Of a stretch of 64,000 nt of DNA, positions 56,560 through 64,000 are shown piece after piece. The first letter of the stretch is position 1; every line of letters begins with the position of its first letter. The notes under the pieces were generated by a model that was not told the DNA's origin, did not search any database, and saw only the letters and a list, made by a program, of their open reading frames with translations. Position numbers and translations under genes: made by a program. The stretch lies in assembly GCF_002294985.1 (NCBI RefSeq), contig NZ_NSGE01000002.1:62001-126000 (forward strand), read 5' to 3'. The DNA is from Mesorhizobium sp. WSM3862. GTDB taxonomy: Bacteria > Pseudomonadota > Alphaproteobacteria > Rhizobiales > Rhizobiaceae.

Positions 56560-57681
56560 ATGCTTGATCACCTAACAGTCGGAGCGAAGGCACGCGGCTC
56601 GCGCCCAGCAGGAACAAACAACCGAGACCCAAGCTTTGATTTCGCCAAAGGTATACTCATTACCTTGGTGATAATTGGGCATTTATTACAATATTGTATT
56701 TATCGAGGCACTGACGCCTTCTGGCTGTCGCCGTACTTCAGGTCGATATACATATTTCATATGCCTCTCTTTATGGCGATAAGCGGCTATCTCTCTTCTG
56801 GGGCAATTTTGCGAAAACCGTTCATTCAAGGGGTCGGCAATCGAGCAACCCAGTTACTGCTGCCAATGCTTTTTTGGTGTGCGTTGATTTGGGCGCTAAA
56901 GTCCACCGTGATGGTTCCGACGAAGAGTTTAGCTGGCGGACTGTTGGATCTGTTGAACGAGGTCATTGGAACATACTGGTTCATATGGGCGGCGTTTATT
57001 TCGTTCATCCTGGTTAAGCTTTTTACAACTTTCAATCGTCTATCGATATGGATCATAAGCGCATCTGCAATTGCGGTCGCAATCGCCCCCATCACATCAT
57101 CGATAATCCCGTCGCTAAGATACACATACCCATTTTATTGTTTGGGGTTCTTCTTTGCCCAGTCGAGTGGATGGAAGGAAAGTTTCATCTGGACGCATAA
57201 ACCAGTTTTTTTGTTTCTACTCTCCGTTACCGCTTTCATATGCTTCCTATGGTGGGATAAGCAGACCTACGCCTTCAACAATCACGTGCTAATCAATGAT
57301 GAACGGTCAGCTAAACAAGTATTGCTGATGTTCGCCGGCTCGGCAGCGGCTTCTGCAGTGGCAGTGCAGTTTATGTTGCAATGCTGGAGAATTGTCCATT
57401 CGACCAGAATAGCTCGCTTTGTCGCGGTCGAGCTTGGTCAGAGCACGCTGCTGCTTTATCTGGTTCAGGGTGCCGTGTTTCGCCTCACGGATTTTATACA
57501 GTTTGGAGAAGTCTGGAATCTCACGAGCAGAATCGCGTTCGCAAGTGTTCTTGGAGTGGCCATTGTCGTCACAGCGATGGCAATTCGCAAGGTTGCGCGC
57601 GACCTTGGATATGTCTCTCGGATCGTTGTCGGAGCGCCGCCACGCCCAGGTCTGCTCAAACCTCAATCTGTAGTCAATTAG
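56560..57681 (+). CDS. nolL: Acyltransferase-3 family O-acetyltransferase (NolL/NodX type)
   Basis: A 373-residue integral membrane acyltransferase with ten or so helices. It begins DPSFDFAKGILITLVIIGHL (catalytic-type His near residue 41) and continues YIFHMPLFMAISGYL, the hallmarks of the family. The best known nod members are NolL, which acetylates the fucose on the Nod factor, and NodX, which acetylates carbon 6 of the reducing-end sugar; I cannot separate them by reading. It is clearly more AT-rich than its neighbours, suggesting separate acquisition. It lies behind a nod box and a nodA relic next to nodD1. Confidence 0.8.
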   Translation: MLDHLTVGAKARGSRPAGTNNRDPSFDFAKGILITLVIIGHLLQYCIYRGTDAFWLSPYFRSIYIFHMPLFMAISGYLSSGAILRKPFIQGVGNRATQLLLPMLFWCALIWALKSTVMVPTKSLAGGLLDLLNEVIGTYWFIWAAFISFILVKLFTTFNRLSIWIISASAIAVAIAPITSSIIPSLRYTYPFYCLGFFFAQSSGWKESFIWTHKPVFLFLLSVTAFICFLWWDKQTYAFNNHVLINDERSAKQVLLMFAGSAAASAVAVQFMLQCWRIVHSTRIARFVAVELGQSTLLLYLVQGAVFRLTDFIQFGEVWNLTSRIAFASVLGVAIVVTAMAIRKVARDLGYVSRIVVGAPPRPGLLKPQSVVN

Positions 57682-57699
57682 CCACGTGAAAAATTCGTT

Positions 57700-57870
57700 T
57701 CATCGCTCCGGACCTGTCCGATCAACTGTTGTGCACGTCGGCCATTCGCTCATCTGCCGCGCAATCGGCATAAACACGACGAGCACGTCCTCCACACGCG
57801 TGGGCGGCAGGTCGGATACAACACCTCTGAGTTGGACCGTACGCGAACGCACACAATGGTCGCGATGACA
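57700..57870 (-). pseudogene. nodA 3' relic, inverted, upstream of nodD2
   Basis: On the minus strand it reads SDLPPTRVEDVLVVFMPIAR, then QMSEWP, TTVDRTGPER and TGA, matching the C-terminus of NodA ([35 protein letters not shown]). An ATG overlaps the stop in ATGA, as at the nodA-nodB junction. The 5' part and nod box that should lie between it and nodD2 are gone. Confidence 0.85.
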
Positions 57871-57897
57871 AGCAACCACGTTACGGACGGATGAGGC

Positions 57898-58803
57898 ATG
57901 CGTTTCAAAGGCCTTGATCTGAACCTTCTCGTCGTGCTCGACGCACTGCTGACCGAGCGCAACCTCACGGCGGCGGCAAACAGCATCAACCTGAGTCAGC
58001 CAGCCATGAGCGCGGCCGTCGGCCGGCTGCGCCATTATTTCAATGATGAACTGTTTACGATGAGCGGCCGCGAACGTGTTCTAACCCCGCGTGCGGAAAC
58101 ACTGGCTCCCGCAGTTCGCGGCGCACTCCTGCACATCCAGTGCTCGATTATTTCTTGGGAGCCGTTTAAGCCGGCTCAATCCGATCGCCGCTTCCGGATC
58201 ATGGTTTCGGATTTCGTCACACTTGTGTTTTTTGAAAAGGTCGTGGAGCGTGTTGCACGCGAAGCGCCCGCCGTCAGCTTCGAATTGCTGCCGCTCGACG
58301 ACGATCCGGACGATCTTCTCCGGCGCGGCGACGTCGATTTCCTGATTTGTCCGGAATTGTTCATGTCGAGCGCGCATCCAAGAGGGGCGCTGTTCGACGA
58401 GACATTCGTGTGCGTCGGCTGCCCCACGAACAAGCAATTGCCAGGGCGGCTTACATTTGAGAGATACGTGACGATGAAGCACATTGCGTTCAGGCTCGGC
58501 CGTGCGCAGATGCCATCCATCGAGGAACGGTTTTTGCTTGAGCATGGTCTCAAGAGGCGTGTCGAGATCATCGTTCAGGCCTTCAGCATGATCCCGCCGA
58601 TGGTCTCAGGCACATCTCGTATAGCGACCATGCCGCTCCGGCTGGTTCAGCGTTTCAAAAACACTTTCCCCCTGCGGATCATCGAACTTCCGCGGCCACT
58701 ACCCACGTTCACCGAGGCCGTCCAATGGCCCACCCTTCACAACAGCGATCCGGCAAGCACCTGGATGCGGCAGATAATGTTGCAGGAGGCGTCCCGCATG
58801 TGA
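57898..58803 (+). CDS. nodD2: NodD, LysR-type nod gene activator (copy 2)
   Basis: A 301-residue NodD, strongly similar to nodD1 (same start [20 protein letters not shown] and the same sensing-domain block [20 protein letters not shown]). It differs at scattered sites, for example [20 protein letters not shown] against the [14 protein letters not shown] region of copy 1. It ends at QEASRM, about 26 residues shorter than nodD1. No nod box lies beside its start, only an inverted nodA relic, so it has probably lost autoregulation. Different NodD copies often answer to different flavonoids. Confidence 0.94.
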   Translation: MRFKGLDLNLLVVLDALLTERNLTAAANSINLSQPAMSAAVGRLRHYFNDELFTMSGRERVLTPRAETLAPAVRGALLHIQCSIISWEPFKPAQSDRRFRIMVSDFVTLVFFEKVVERVAREAPAVSFELLPLDDDPDDLLRRGDVDFLICPELFMSSAHPRGALFDETFVCVGCPTNKQLPGRLTFERYVTMKHIAFRLGRAQMPSIEERFLLEHGLKRRVEIIVQAFSMIPPMVSGTSRIATMPLRLVQRFKNTFPLRIIELPRPLPTFTEAVQWPTLHNSDPASTWMRQIMLQEASRM

Positions 58804-59095
58804 AGTCGCGGGTGCTCCCTGGTCCAGGTCTGGATTTTACTCAGCGCCTCGTACGGATGCAAACGGCGCGCAAAAAATTGGGCCTGGCTCAAATTGGATG
58901 ATTTCGCCATGACGGTGTGGTGCTGATTTCCCGACGCTGACCCCGGGTGCTTCCCGAAGGTCAGGCGGCGATTGAGATTCCGCCGCTCGCGGAGACGAAG
59001 CCTGCAACCGCCAAAGATCGTGCGCAGGATCGGACCGCGCGGCCGATGTGATTGCATCTTTCCCCGCGCTTCACTGACGGCCTCTTTCAAGCGGT

Positions 59096-60313
59096 TCAGG
59101 CATCGCGCTTCGGGCCGAGTAAGAACACCGTCAGGGCAGCGAGGAACGAGGCTACGGCGCTGTAGGCAAAAACACTGGCCACGCCGGCATTGTCCACGAG
59201 TAGTCCGCCGAAAACCGCGCCGGCTGCGATGGCCACTTGGAACGTTGCGGCCATCAGCCCACCGGCGTTTTCGGCATGCTCGGGAGCAGCGCGCAGCACC
59301 ATCCATGTCTGCAGTCCCACCGGCACCGCGCCGAAGGCAAAGCCCCATACGCTGACCGCAATCACCGCGGCCCATGCCGATGCTCCCAGCGTCAGCAGCG
59401 AGACAGCGGCAAGCGCTATGATCAGGGGCGGCAGGGCCGCGACTGCCTTGAGGCTGTGCTCGGCCAAGACTCCGCCGGCCAAATTGCCGAAGAAGCCGCC
59501 GATGCCAAAGACGAGCAACACGAGTGAGATTGTCGCGATATTGAGCGCGGGAACATCCTCGAGGAAGGCGCGGATATAGGCGAAGCCGGCGAAGTGCCCG
59601 GACGCGGCAAGCAGGACGACCAAAATCGCGACTTTGATCGTCGGGTTCCTGGCCACATCCAGCAGGCGGCGAAAGCTGGCCGGTCCAATCGGAGGCAGCC
59701 TCGGAAGGGCCACGAGTTGCACTACCAGTGTAATGGCGGCTACGACCGCAGCGATCATGAAGGCGGTTCGCCATCCCCAGATGTCGCCGACATAGGCGCC
59801 GATTGGAGCCGCGCAGACGGTAGCGACGGTAACGCCGGTGAGGATGATCGACAGGGCGCGCTGCAGGAGGTGACTTGGAACGAGCCGCATCGCCAGCGCT
59901 GCTGAAATCGACCAGAAGCCTCCGATCGCTATTCCGAGCACGACGCGGGCGGTCAGAAGAACCGGCAGCGACCCCGCGACCGCCGACAGAACGTTCGACA
60001 GGATCAGCAGCAGCGTCATCGCCCACATGACGATCCTGCGGTCCAGGCGATTTGTGATGATGGCCATCGTCGGCGCCGCGATGGCACCGACGATTGCAGT
60101 CGCTGTCAGCGCCTGTCCAGCTGCACCCTCGGTGATACCGAGATCATGCGCGAGCGGCGTCAGCACGCTGGCAGGCAGAAACTCTGCCGTCACAAGCCCG
60201 AAAGTGCCTAAGGCAAGCGAGATGACCGCACCCCAGGCGGGACCCGACCGTTGATTTGGCTGTTCTGGGTCATGCAGAACTCCGTCCATGAAGCCTGTCG
60301 CGGATTCGGTCAT
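59096..60313 (-). CDS. MFS transporter, AraJ/NepI type
   Basis: A 405-residue major facilitator with 12 helices. It opens SLALGTFGLVTAEFLPASVL, has TNRLDRRIVMWAMTLLLI at the conserved loop between helices 2 and 3, and helix 5 region ICGAPIGAYVGDIWGW-like residues (AAPIGAYVGDIWGWRTAFM). It belongs to the proton-driven sugar/nucleoside/drug efflux DHA1 group. The ATG at 60313 (MTESATGFMDG) fits; the longer open frame upstream is rpoN relic sequence. About 290 bases without a supported gene separate it from nodD2. Confidence 0.85.
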   Translation of the reverse strand: MTESATGFMDGVLHDPEQPNQRSGPAWGAVISLALGTFGLVTAEFLPASVLTPLAHDLGITEGAAGQALTATAIVGAIAAPTMAIITNRLDRRIVMWAMTLLLILSNVLSAVAGSLPVLLTARVVLGIAIGGFWSISAALAMRLVPSHLLQRALSIILTGVTVATVCAAPIGAYVGDIWGWRTAFMIAAVVAAITLVVQLVALPRLPPIGPASFRRLLDVARNPTIKVAILVVLLAASGHFAGFAYIRAFLEDVPALNIATISLVLLVFGIGGFFGNLAGGVLAEHSLKAVAALPPLIIALAAVSLLTLGASAWAAVIAVSVWGFAFGAVPVGLQTWMVLRAAPEHAENAGGLMAATFQVAIAAGAVFGGLLVDNAGVASVFAYSAVASFLAALTVFLLGPKRDA

Positions 60314-60419
60314 GAACCGGGTCTCCAGTTTCGATGCGCAACATCGGGGAGGCTGCGCTGACCCGCACGAACGCCAAAAGCGCCTTCCCCTGCGGCGATG
60401 CACCAAGGAGGGGATGGGA

Positions 60420-60760
60420 TCGCTTCGCGATCGTTGCGTTGCGGCGCGCGAAGTCGATGGCCCTTTGCTTGAGCCGGACGATGTCACCGTCGGACAGCAC
60501 GTCATCCGGCAATTCTCCGGCGGCATTGTCGACTTGATCCGATTGCCGACGCTTCGGCGCAGTGCGCGTCGCCACCTTGGGAGGAGGCGATCGCGACAGC
60601 GAAAAATACTCCAGTTCGAACACGCCGCTCGGGATCAGCATGTATTTGCTCGACGCCACCCGGCTTGCCGTCGACTGGTGTACCTTGATCGCGTCGGCGA
60701 CAGTCGTGAGACTGAGAGGCCGCAGTTGGTCGACGCCGTGTTCCAAAACGGCCCTGCTGG
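60420..60760 (-). pseudogene. rpoN (sigma-54) 3' relic
   Basis: The minus strand gives EHGVDQLRPLSLTTVADAIK, then VHQSTASRVASSKYMLIPSG and VFELEYF, the sigma-54 helix-turn-helix region. It continues, after a shift, to DDVLSDGDIVRLKQRAIDFA and RR, which precedes the RpoN box, now lost. Symbiosis islands of rhizobia often carry a second rpoN; this one is dead. Confidence 0.8.
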
Positions 60761-61814
60761 CGCAGGCGGGTAAACGACAATTGGGCTAGCGCCACGCCTT
60801 GTTCCGTCAGTCTGATGCGCAAAGCAGCTACCGAGCAACGCTGGAGGAAACGTTCGCCGCAGATGTGCACGGGTCTCCTTGGGCGCTCGCGTTTTGCCAT
60901 GGTTCTGTTTGTAGCTTTCTACGTGCTTTGATGGGCTCTAACCGATGACAGCAAGCGCCATACCATTCACTTGCAGGCACCGAACCGGACTATCTTTTGC
61001 CGAAGCCCTGTTGGCTTGAGCAGGGCCGCCGTGCCTTGACCGACACCGATAGCGCCGCACAATCGCTTGGCCACCCGAACCGACCAAAAGTGCTGTATGT
61101 CCGGGATAATCGGCACTTGCGTCCCGGCTCGGAAGACGAAAACCTTTCCGGCCGCGCCGAGCCCGATGCATTGCCGGACTCCGGCAGGCCCTGCATCGAC
61201 CGCGTAAGGCTTTGTCTCTAGCGGGCAATTGCGTGCGCAGGCCGGCGATCTGGGAGGATGCGGCCGTCGCACCTCTACCGTCGCGTTGTTGCTGCTCCCC
61301 CTATCGAGGACGGTCTTTGACGCCTCCAGCCCATCAGCACCACGCGCCGGTCTGCACGTGGTGAGGATCGAGTTCGGCTGGGCGTCACGATGTTTGCAGG
61401 GATGAGTTTCCTTGATTTGCTCGCCCTTGCGCGCCTTTCCGGAAACGTTGTTGTGTCCGAAGACGGACAAGAATGTCGCAAGAGCGATCAAAGATCGCCA
61501 CGGCCGGCTGCCCGTACGAGGGCAATTGGTGAAGGCAAACGATGCGGCAATCGGCACGCAACTTGCTCCGACAATTTTGTCAGTGGAGACGTCAGCAGTG
61601 CTTCATGGAACTCACCGGTGATTGGCCAACGATTGGGCGGCGTGGTTATCGAATCCTGACGCGAAATACAGTGAGGAGAGCCTTGATGCCCTATCCTTCG
61701 ACGCCACGGGCATGTGACGCCGGTTGCGCCGCCTGATGCTGCTGCATGTACGCGCCAAACTAGGCGCGATCGTCCCTGTACACCCAGCCAGCCTTATTGA
61801 CGACGCAGCGGCGA
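60761..61814. other. 1-kb decayed interval between rpoN relic and nodU
   Basis: No gene is supported. Frames on both strands (for example 60967-61557 minus and 61390-61659 plus) are open for some length but have no motif I can name. It could hold a degenerate insertion sequence. Confidence 0.35.
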
Positions 61815-63482
61815 CTAACCTGTTTTAGTCAACAGCAACCCATTGCACCAAACGTGGTCCACGCATCCCCACTCACATGCTGCCGCAGCATCCGGAAAGA
61901 ACCCACGTCCGTTAAGGTTGGCACTCGTGTTGCAGAGCAGCGGAATGCCAGTGAGTTGTTCATATTCGACCAGGAGCTCTGCAATTGGGTGATCAGATTT
62001 TCTAGAAACTGTCTGTAACCGTGCAGTCCCGTCGAGATGAACGACGGCCGGGATTTTCTCTTTCCACCCCGAACGAGTTCGGTGATCGAACAGCATGTAA
62101 GGATCCGGCGTGCCAGGTTCGAATATCTCAGGTGCACGATCCTCCAAGCATATTGGCGCCACCGGCCGGAAGTGCTCTCGACGTTTTAATTTGTTGAGGT
62201 GGTCCTTCATTTGCGGCGAAGTCGCGGCCGCCAGGATACTTCTGCCTCCCAACGCACGCGGTCCAAGCTCTGCACGGCCAGCGAGGAAAACGACAGGCTT
62301 GCCGCCGGCGAGCACGCTGGCAAGTTCTGCCAAGCTGCATGGAGCAGCCTGCCATCCCGGCGGCACGGGGCCATGCTTCATGTTTGGCCCGCTGTAGACT
62401 GACCAATCGAGGTAAACGAGGCCTTTGTTAGCAGCCAGGGCGCAGCAAGCGGCGCCGATCGCCGACCCGCTGTCGTTGGGAAACGGAGGCACCCAGACTG
62501 TATCGAACAAACCGCTCGCGCGAAGTGCACTGTTCCATTTGATATTCAGCCCGCATCCGCCGGCGATGCACAGGTTTCGCGTTCCGGCAACCGAGAGCCC
62601 ACGCAGCGCGTTTGTCATCTCACGAACGAGAAGGCGCTCGAGAAAGGCATGAAACGAAGCAAGTATGTCCTCGGGTGTTTCGGCGACTAGCCGTAACTCG
62701 CTTTCATCGAAGAAATCATGCACGGCCGTGAGTAACGCGTCTTCGGAGCGGCTGTTGTTTCTATATTCAATAGCAAGCTTCGTGTCGCCGGCGAAATGTT
62801 GGTCGTAAAGCTCCCCAAATACTGTCACGATCTTTTCGTTGACAGATCCGAGCGCGATATAGGCCATCAGCTTGCCGGCGATATCCAGATTCCAGCCGGT
62901 CCTCGTTTCCTGCCTGTAAGGACCGAAGTGTTGGCCCGCGGCGGCATAGGCATGACCCATCATCGGAAATAGGCATTCGATAAACCGCACTCCGCTTGGT
63001 TCCACGTAATAAAGCCGCGGGAAGATGAAGCCGTCCCATACCAGGCAAAGGGCAGGTTCTTTGGCTTTAGCGAATGGGCTGGTGCAGTACGCGGAAGCTA
63101 CGTGGCCAAGGACATGCGGATAACTTTCATAAGAAAATACCCCGCCGCCCAGCACGAGGCCTGAGCCGTGACAAGCTGTCAGGGGACTTTTAGGATCCCG
63201 CTCCACATATGGCGCCCCGTTAAGAGTGACCGGTGTGCCCTCACTAACAACCTGGAATTGCGACTCGATCTCACCGTCCCAGCCATCGATGACGAACCGG
63301 TCAACATCGCGCGGATCCAGGCCATGTTCCGCTAAGGCGGCAACAATCGTTTCAAGACGATCAATGGATTGATATCGTGGATTATTGTCGAGTTTCTCCT
63401 GCTCGATGCAAAAGACCAATCGGCCGTCCTCGACGACAGCGATTGCCCCGTCGTGCGTTAGCTTGATACCGCAAATTCGCAT
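61815..63482 (-). CDS. nodU: Nod factor 6-O-carbamoyltransferase
   Basis: A 555-residue NodU. The start MRICGIKLTHDGAIAVVEDG is almost diagnostic. The ASKHA-like part has HVLGHVASAYCTSPF and CLVWDG; the carbamoyltransferase part has GRAELGPRALGGRSILAAAT, HLDGTARLQTVSR and LLCNTSANLNGRG. It carbamoylates O-6 of the non-reducing sugar, using carbamoyl phosphate via carbamoyl-adenylate as in the TobZ model. A nod box lies 113 bases upstream on the same strand. In many rhizobia nodU is joined to nodS; nodS is not beside it here. Confidence 0.96.
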   Translation of the reverse strand: MRICGIKLTHDGAIAVVEDGRLVFCIEQEKLDNNPRYQSIDRLETIVAALAEHGLDPRDVDRFVIDGWDGEIESQFQVVSEGTPVTLNGAPYVERDPKSPLTACHGSGLVLGGGVFSYESYPHVLGHVASAYCTSPFAKAKEPALCLVWDGFIFPRLYYVEPSGVRFIECLFPMMGHAYAAAGQHFGPYRQETRTGWNLDIAGKLMAYIALGSVNEKIVTVFGELYDQHFAGDTKLAIEYRNNSRSEDALLTAVHDFFDESELRLVAETPEDILASFHAFLERLLVREMTNALRGLSVAGTRNLCIAGGCGLNIKWNSALRASGLFDTVWVPPFPNDSGSAIGAACCALAANKGLVYLDWSVYSGPNMKHGPVPPGWQAAPCSLAELASVLAGGKPVVFLAGRAELGPRALGGRSILAAATSPQMKDHLNKLKRREHFRPVAPICLEDRAPEIFEPGTPDPYMLFDHRTRSGWKEKIPAVVHLDGTARLQTVSRKSDHPIAELLVEYEQLTGIPLLCNTSANLNGRGFFPDAAAACEWGCVDHVWCNGLLLTKTG

Positions 63483-63594
63483 AATAGATCCATGTCAAGT
63501 TAGCTGTGGAACAACTTAGAACAACCGAGGAAAACGTGAGCTGGAAAGCACGGGACATAGGCTTTCAGGCAATGCGCTATGCAGTATGAGGACC

Positions 63595-63641
63595 CATCGG
63601 TAAACTTGATTGTTTGGATATAGTGCATCCATGGCGTGGAT
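63595..63641 (-). promoter_or_regulatory. nod box upstream of nodU
   Basis: Read on the minus strand: ATCCACGCCATGGATGCACT, then ATATCCAAACAATCAAGTTT and ACCGAT. It is most like the noeK nod box (both have CATGGATGCA and GTTTACCGAT), so these two form a sub-type distinct from the nodA-module boxes. Confidence 0.88.
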
Positions 63642-64000
63642 AGGCGTGCCATGTCCACGGTCGACTAGCCCGCTTGATGCACGACGATGAGCGACAGCAT
63701 GCCGCCGTCGAAACGCGCGACTACGACTTGCTGCGAACAGTCGGACGGCAATTTGATCCTGCTTCGGTTTGAAATTCGCTACCAACGCAACAGGTTGGCT
63801 GAATCCGGTTGATCGTCACAGCCGTTGACGCACCCGGCTTCTTCATGCTGCTCGATGTTCAGGGCCGCGAGCCTCGAGGGGTTTCGCCCGCTTCCACCTC
63901 AGCGGCCCCCAGACATCGGCCGAAGCCGTGCCGGTCCACCCACCAGGTTCCGCAAGCGACGGGGTGCCCGTTTCGCCATCCCCTGCCGTTTTGTCGCAAT
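63642..64000. other. Right edge of the window, no supported gene
   Basis: About 360 bases upstream of the nodU nod box. No open frame with a recognisable domain. Nothing resembling a nodD gene diverges from this nod box inside the window. Confidence 0.35.

Noticed and set aside
60961..61560. Degenerate IS110-like transposase
   Set aside because: A few residues looked suggestive, but the conserved DEDD and serine motifs could not be found.
1..64000. CRISPR arrays and sigma-54 (-24/-12) promoters
   Set aside because: No regularly spaced repeats were seen, and no TGGCAC-N5-TTGC site with correct spacing stood out before a suitable gene; a motif scan would be needed for certainty.

Overview
The window looks like part of the symbiosis island (ICESym type) of a Mesorhizobium or close rhizobial relative. 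The evidence is the set of nod, nol and noe genes under recognisable nod boxes, a TraR/QseM/QseC/FseA-type transfer-control module of the kind known from ICEMlSym of M. loti R7A, MucR and DUF982 proteins typical of Rhizobiales, and nodB lying apart from nodACIJ as in M. loti. Intact genes are separated by long decayed stretches with fragments of transposases, nifA, rpoN, nodD, nodA and gabD.

Layout. 1-4.3 kb: ICE transfer regulation (TraR-like LuxR, QseM-like antiactivator, QseC-like repressor, and an fseA-like pair of frames joined by an apparent +1 programmed frameshift). 5-11.6 kb: a frameshifted class III aminotransferase and an ArsR-glyA-metK-adenosine kinase cluster. 12-14.3 kb: dead two-domain cold-shock gene, mucR, two DUF982 genes. 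15-17.7 kb: metE behind a cobalamin riboswitch. 18-23.6 kb: HAD phosphatase, succinate-semialdehyde dehydrogenase, an orphan cytochrome P450, OmpW. 25-29.7 kb: a defence-like cassette with two divergent operons: RHH/GNAT/XRE/ImmA-type peptidase leftward and multi-ubiquitin/E1/DUF6527 rightward.

30-63.6 kb is the nodulation region: noeK and a broken noeJ; a PhyH-type dioxygenase and a UbiH/UbiM-type hydroxylase; nodH; an MFS exporter; nodA-nodC-nodI-nodJ-nolO; a MocR regulator; nodB; LysE and a TIM-barrel epimerase; nodD1; an acyltransferase (nolL/nodX type); nodD2; a second MFS exporter; and nodU. Together these make the chitin oligomer (NodC), deacetylate it (NodB), acylate it (NodA), carbamoylate it (NolO, NodU), sulphate (NodH) and acetylate (NolL/NodX) it, and export it (NodIJ), under NodD control at six nod boxes. 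The SAM/methionine-cycle genes may supply methyl groups for symbiosis, but that is inference; no nodS is in the window.

The most unusual signal is that the divergent block nodD - nod box - nodA occurs again and again in different states of decay. It stands in front of nodH, nodA/C, nodB and nolL, with an inverted relic beside nodD2 and a nodA start-codon scrap in front of noeK. nodA is intact once and nodD twice, but the nod boxes of the dead copies are kept and now serve other genes. The second notable system is the bacterial ubiquitin-like cassette at 27-29.7 kb. All calls are by reading; no database search was possible.
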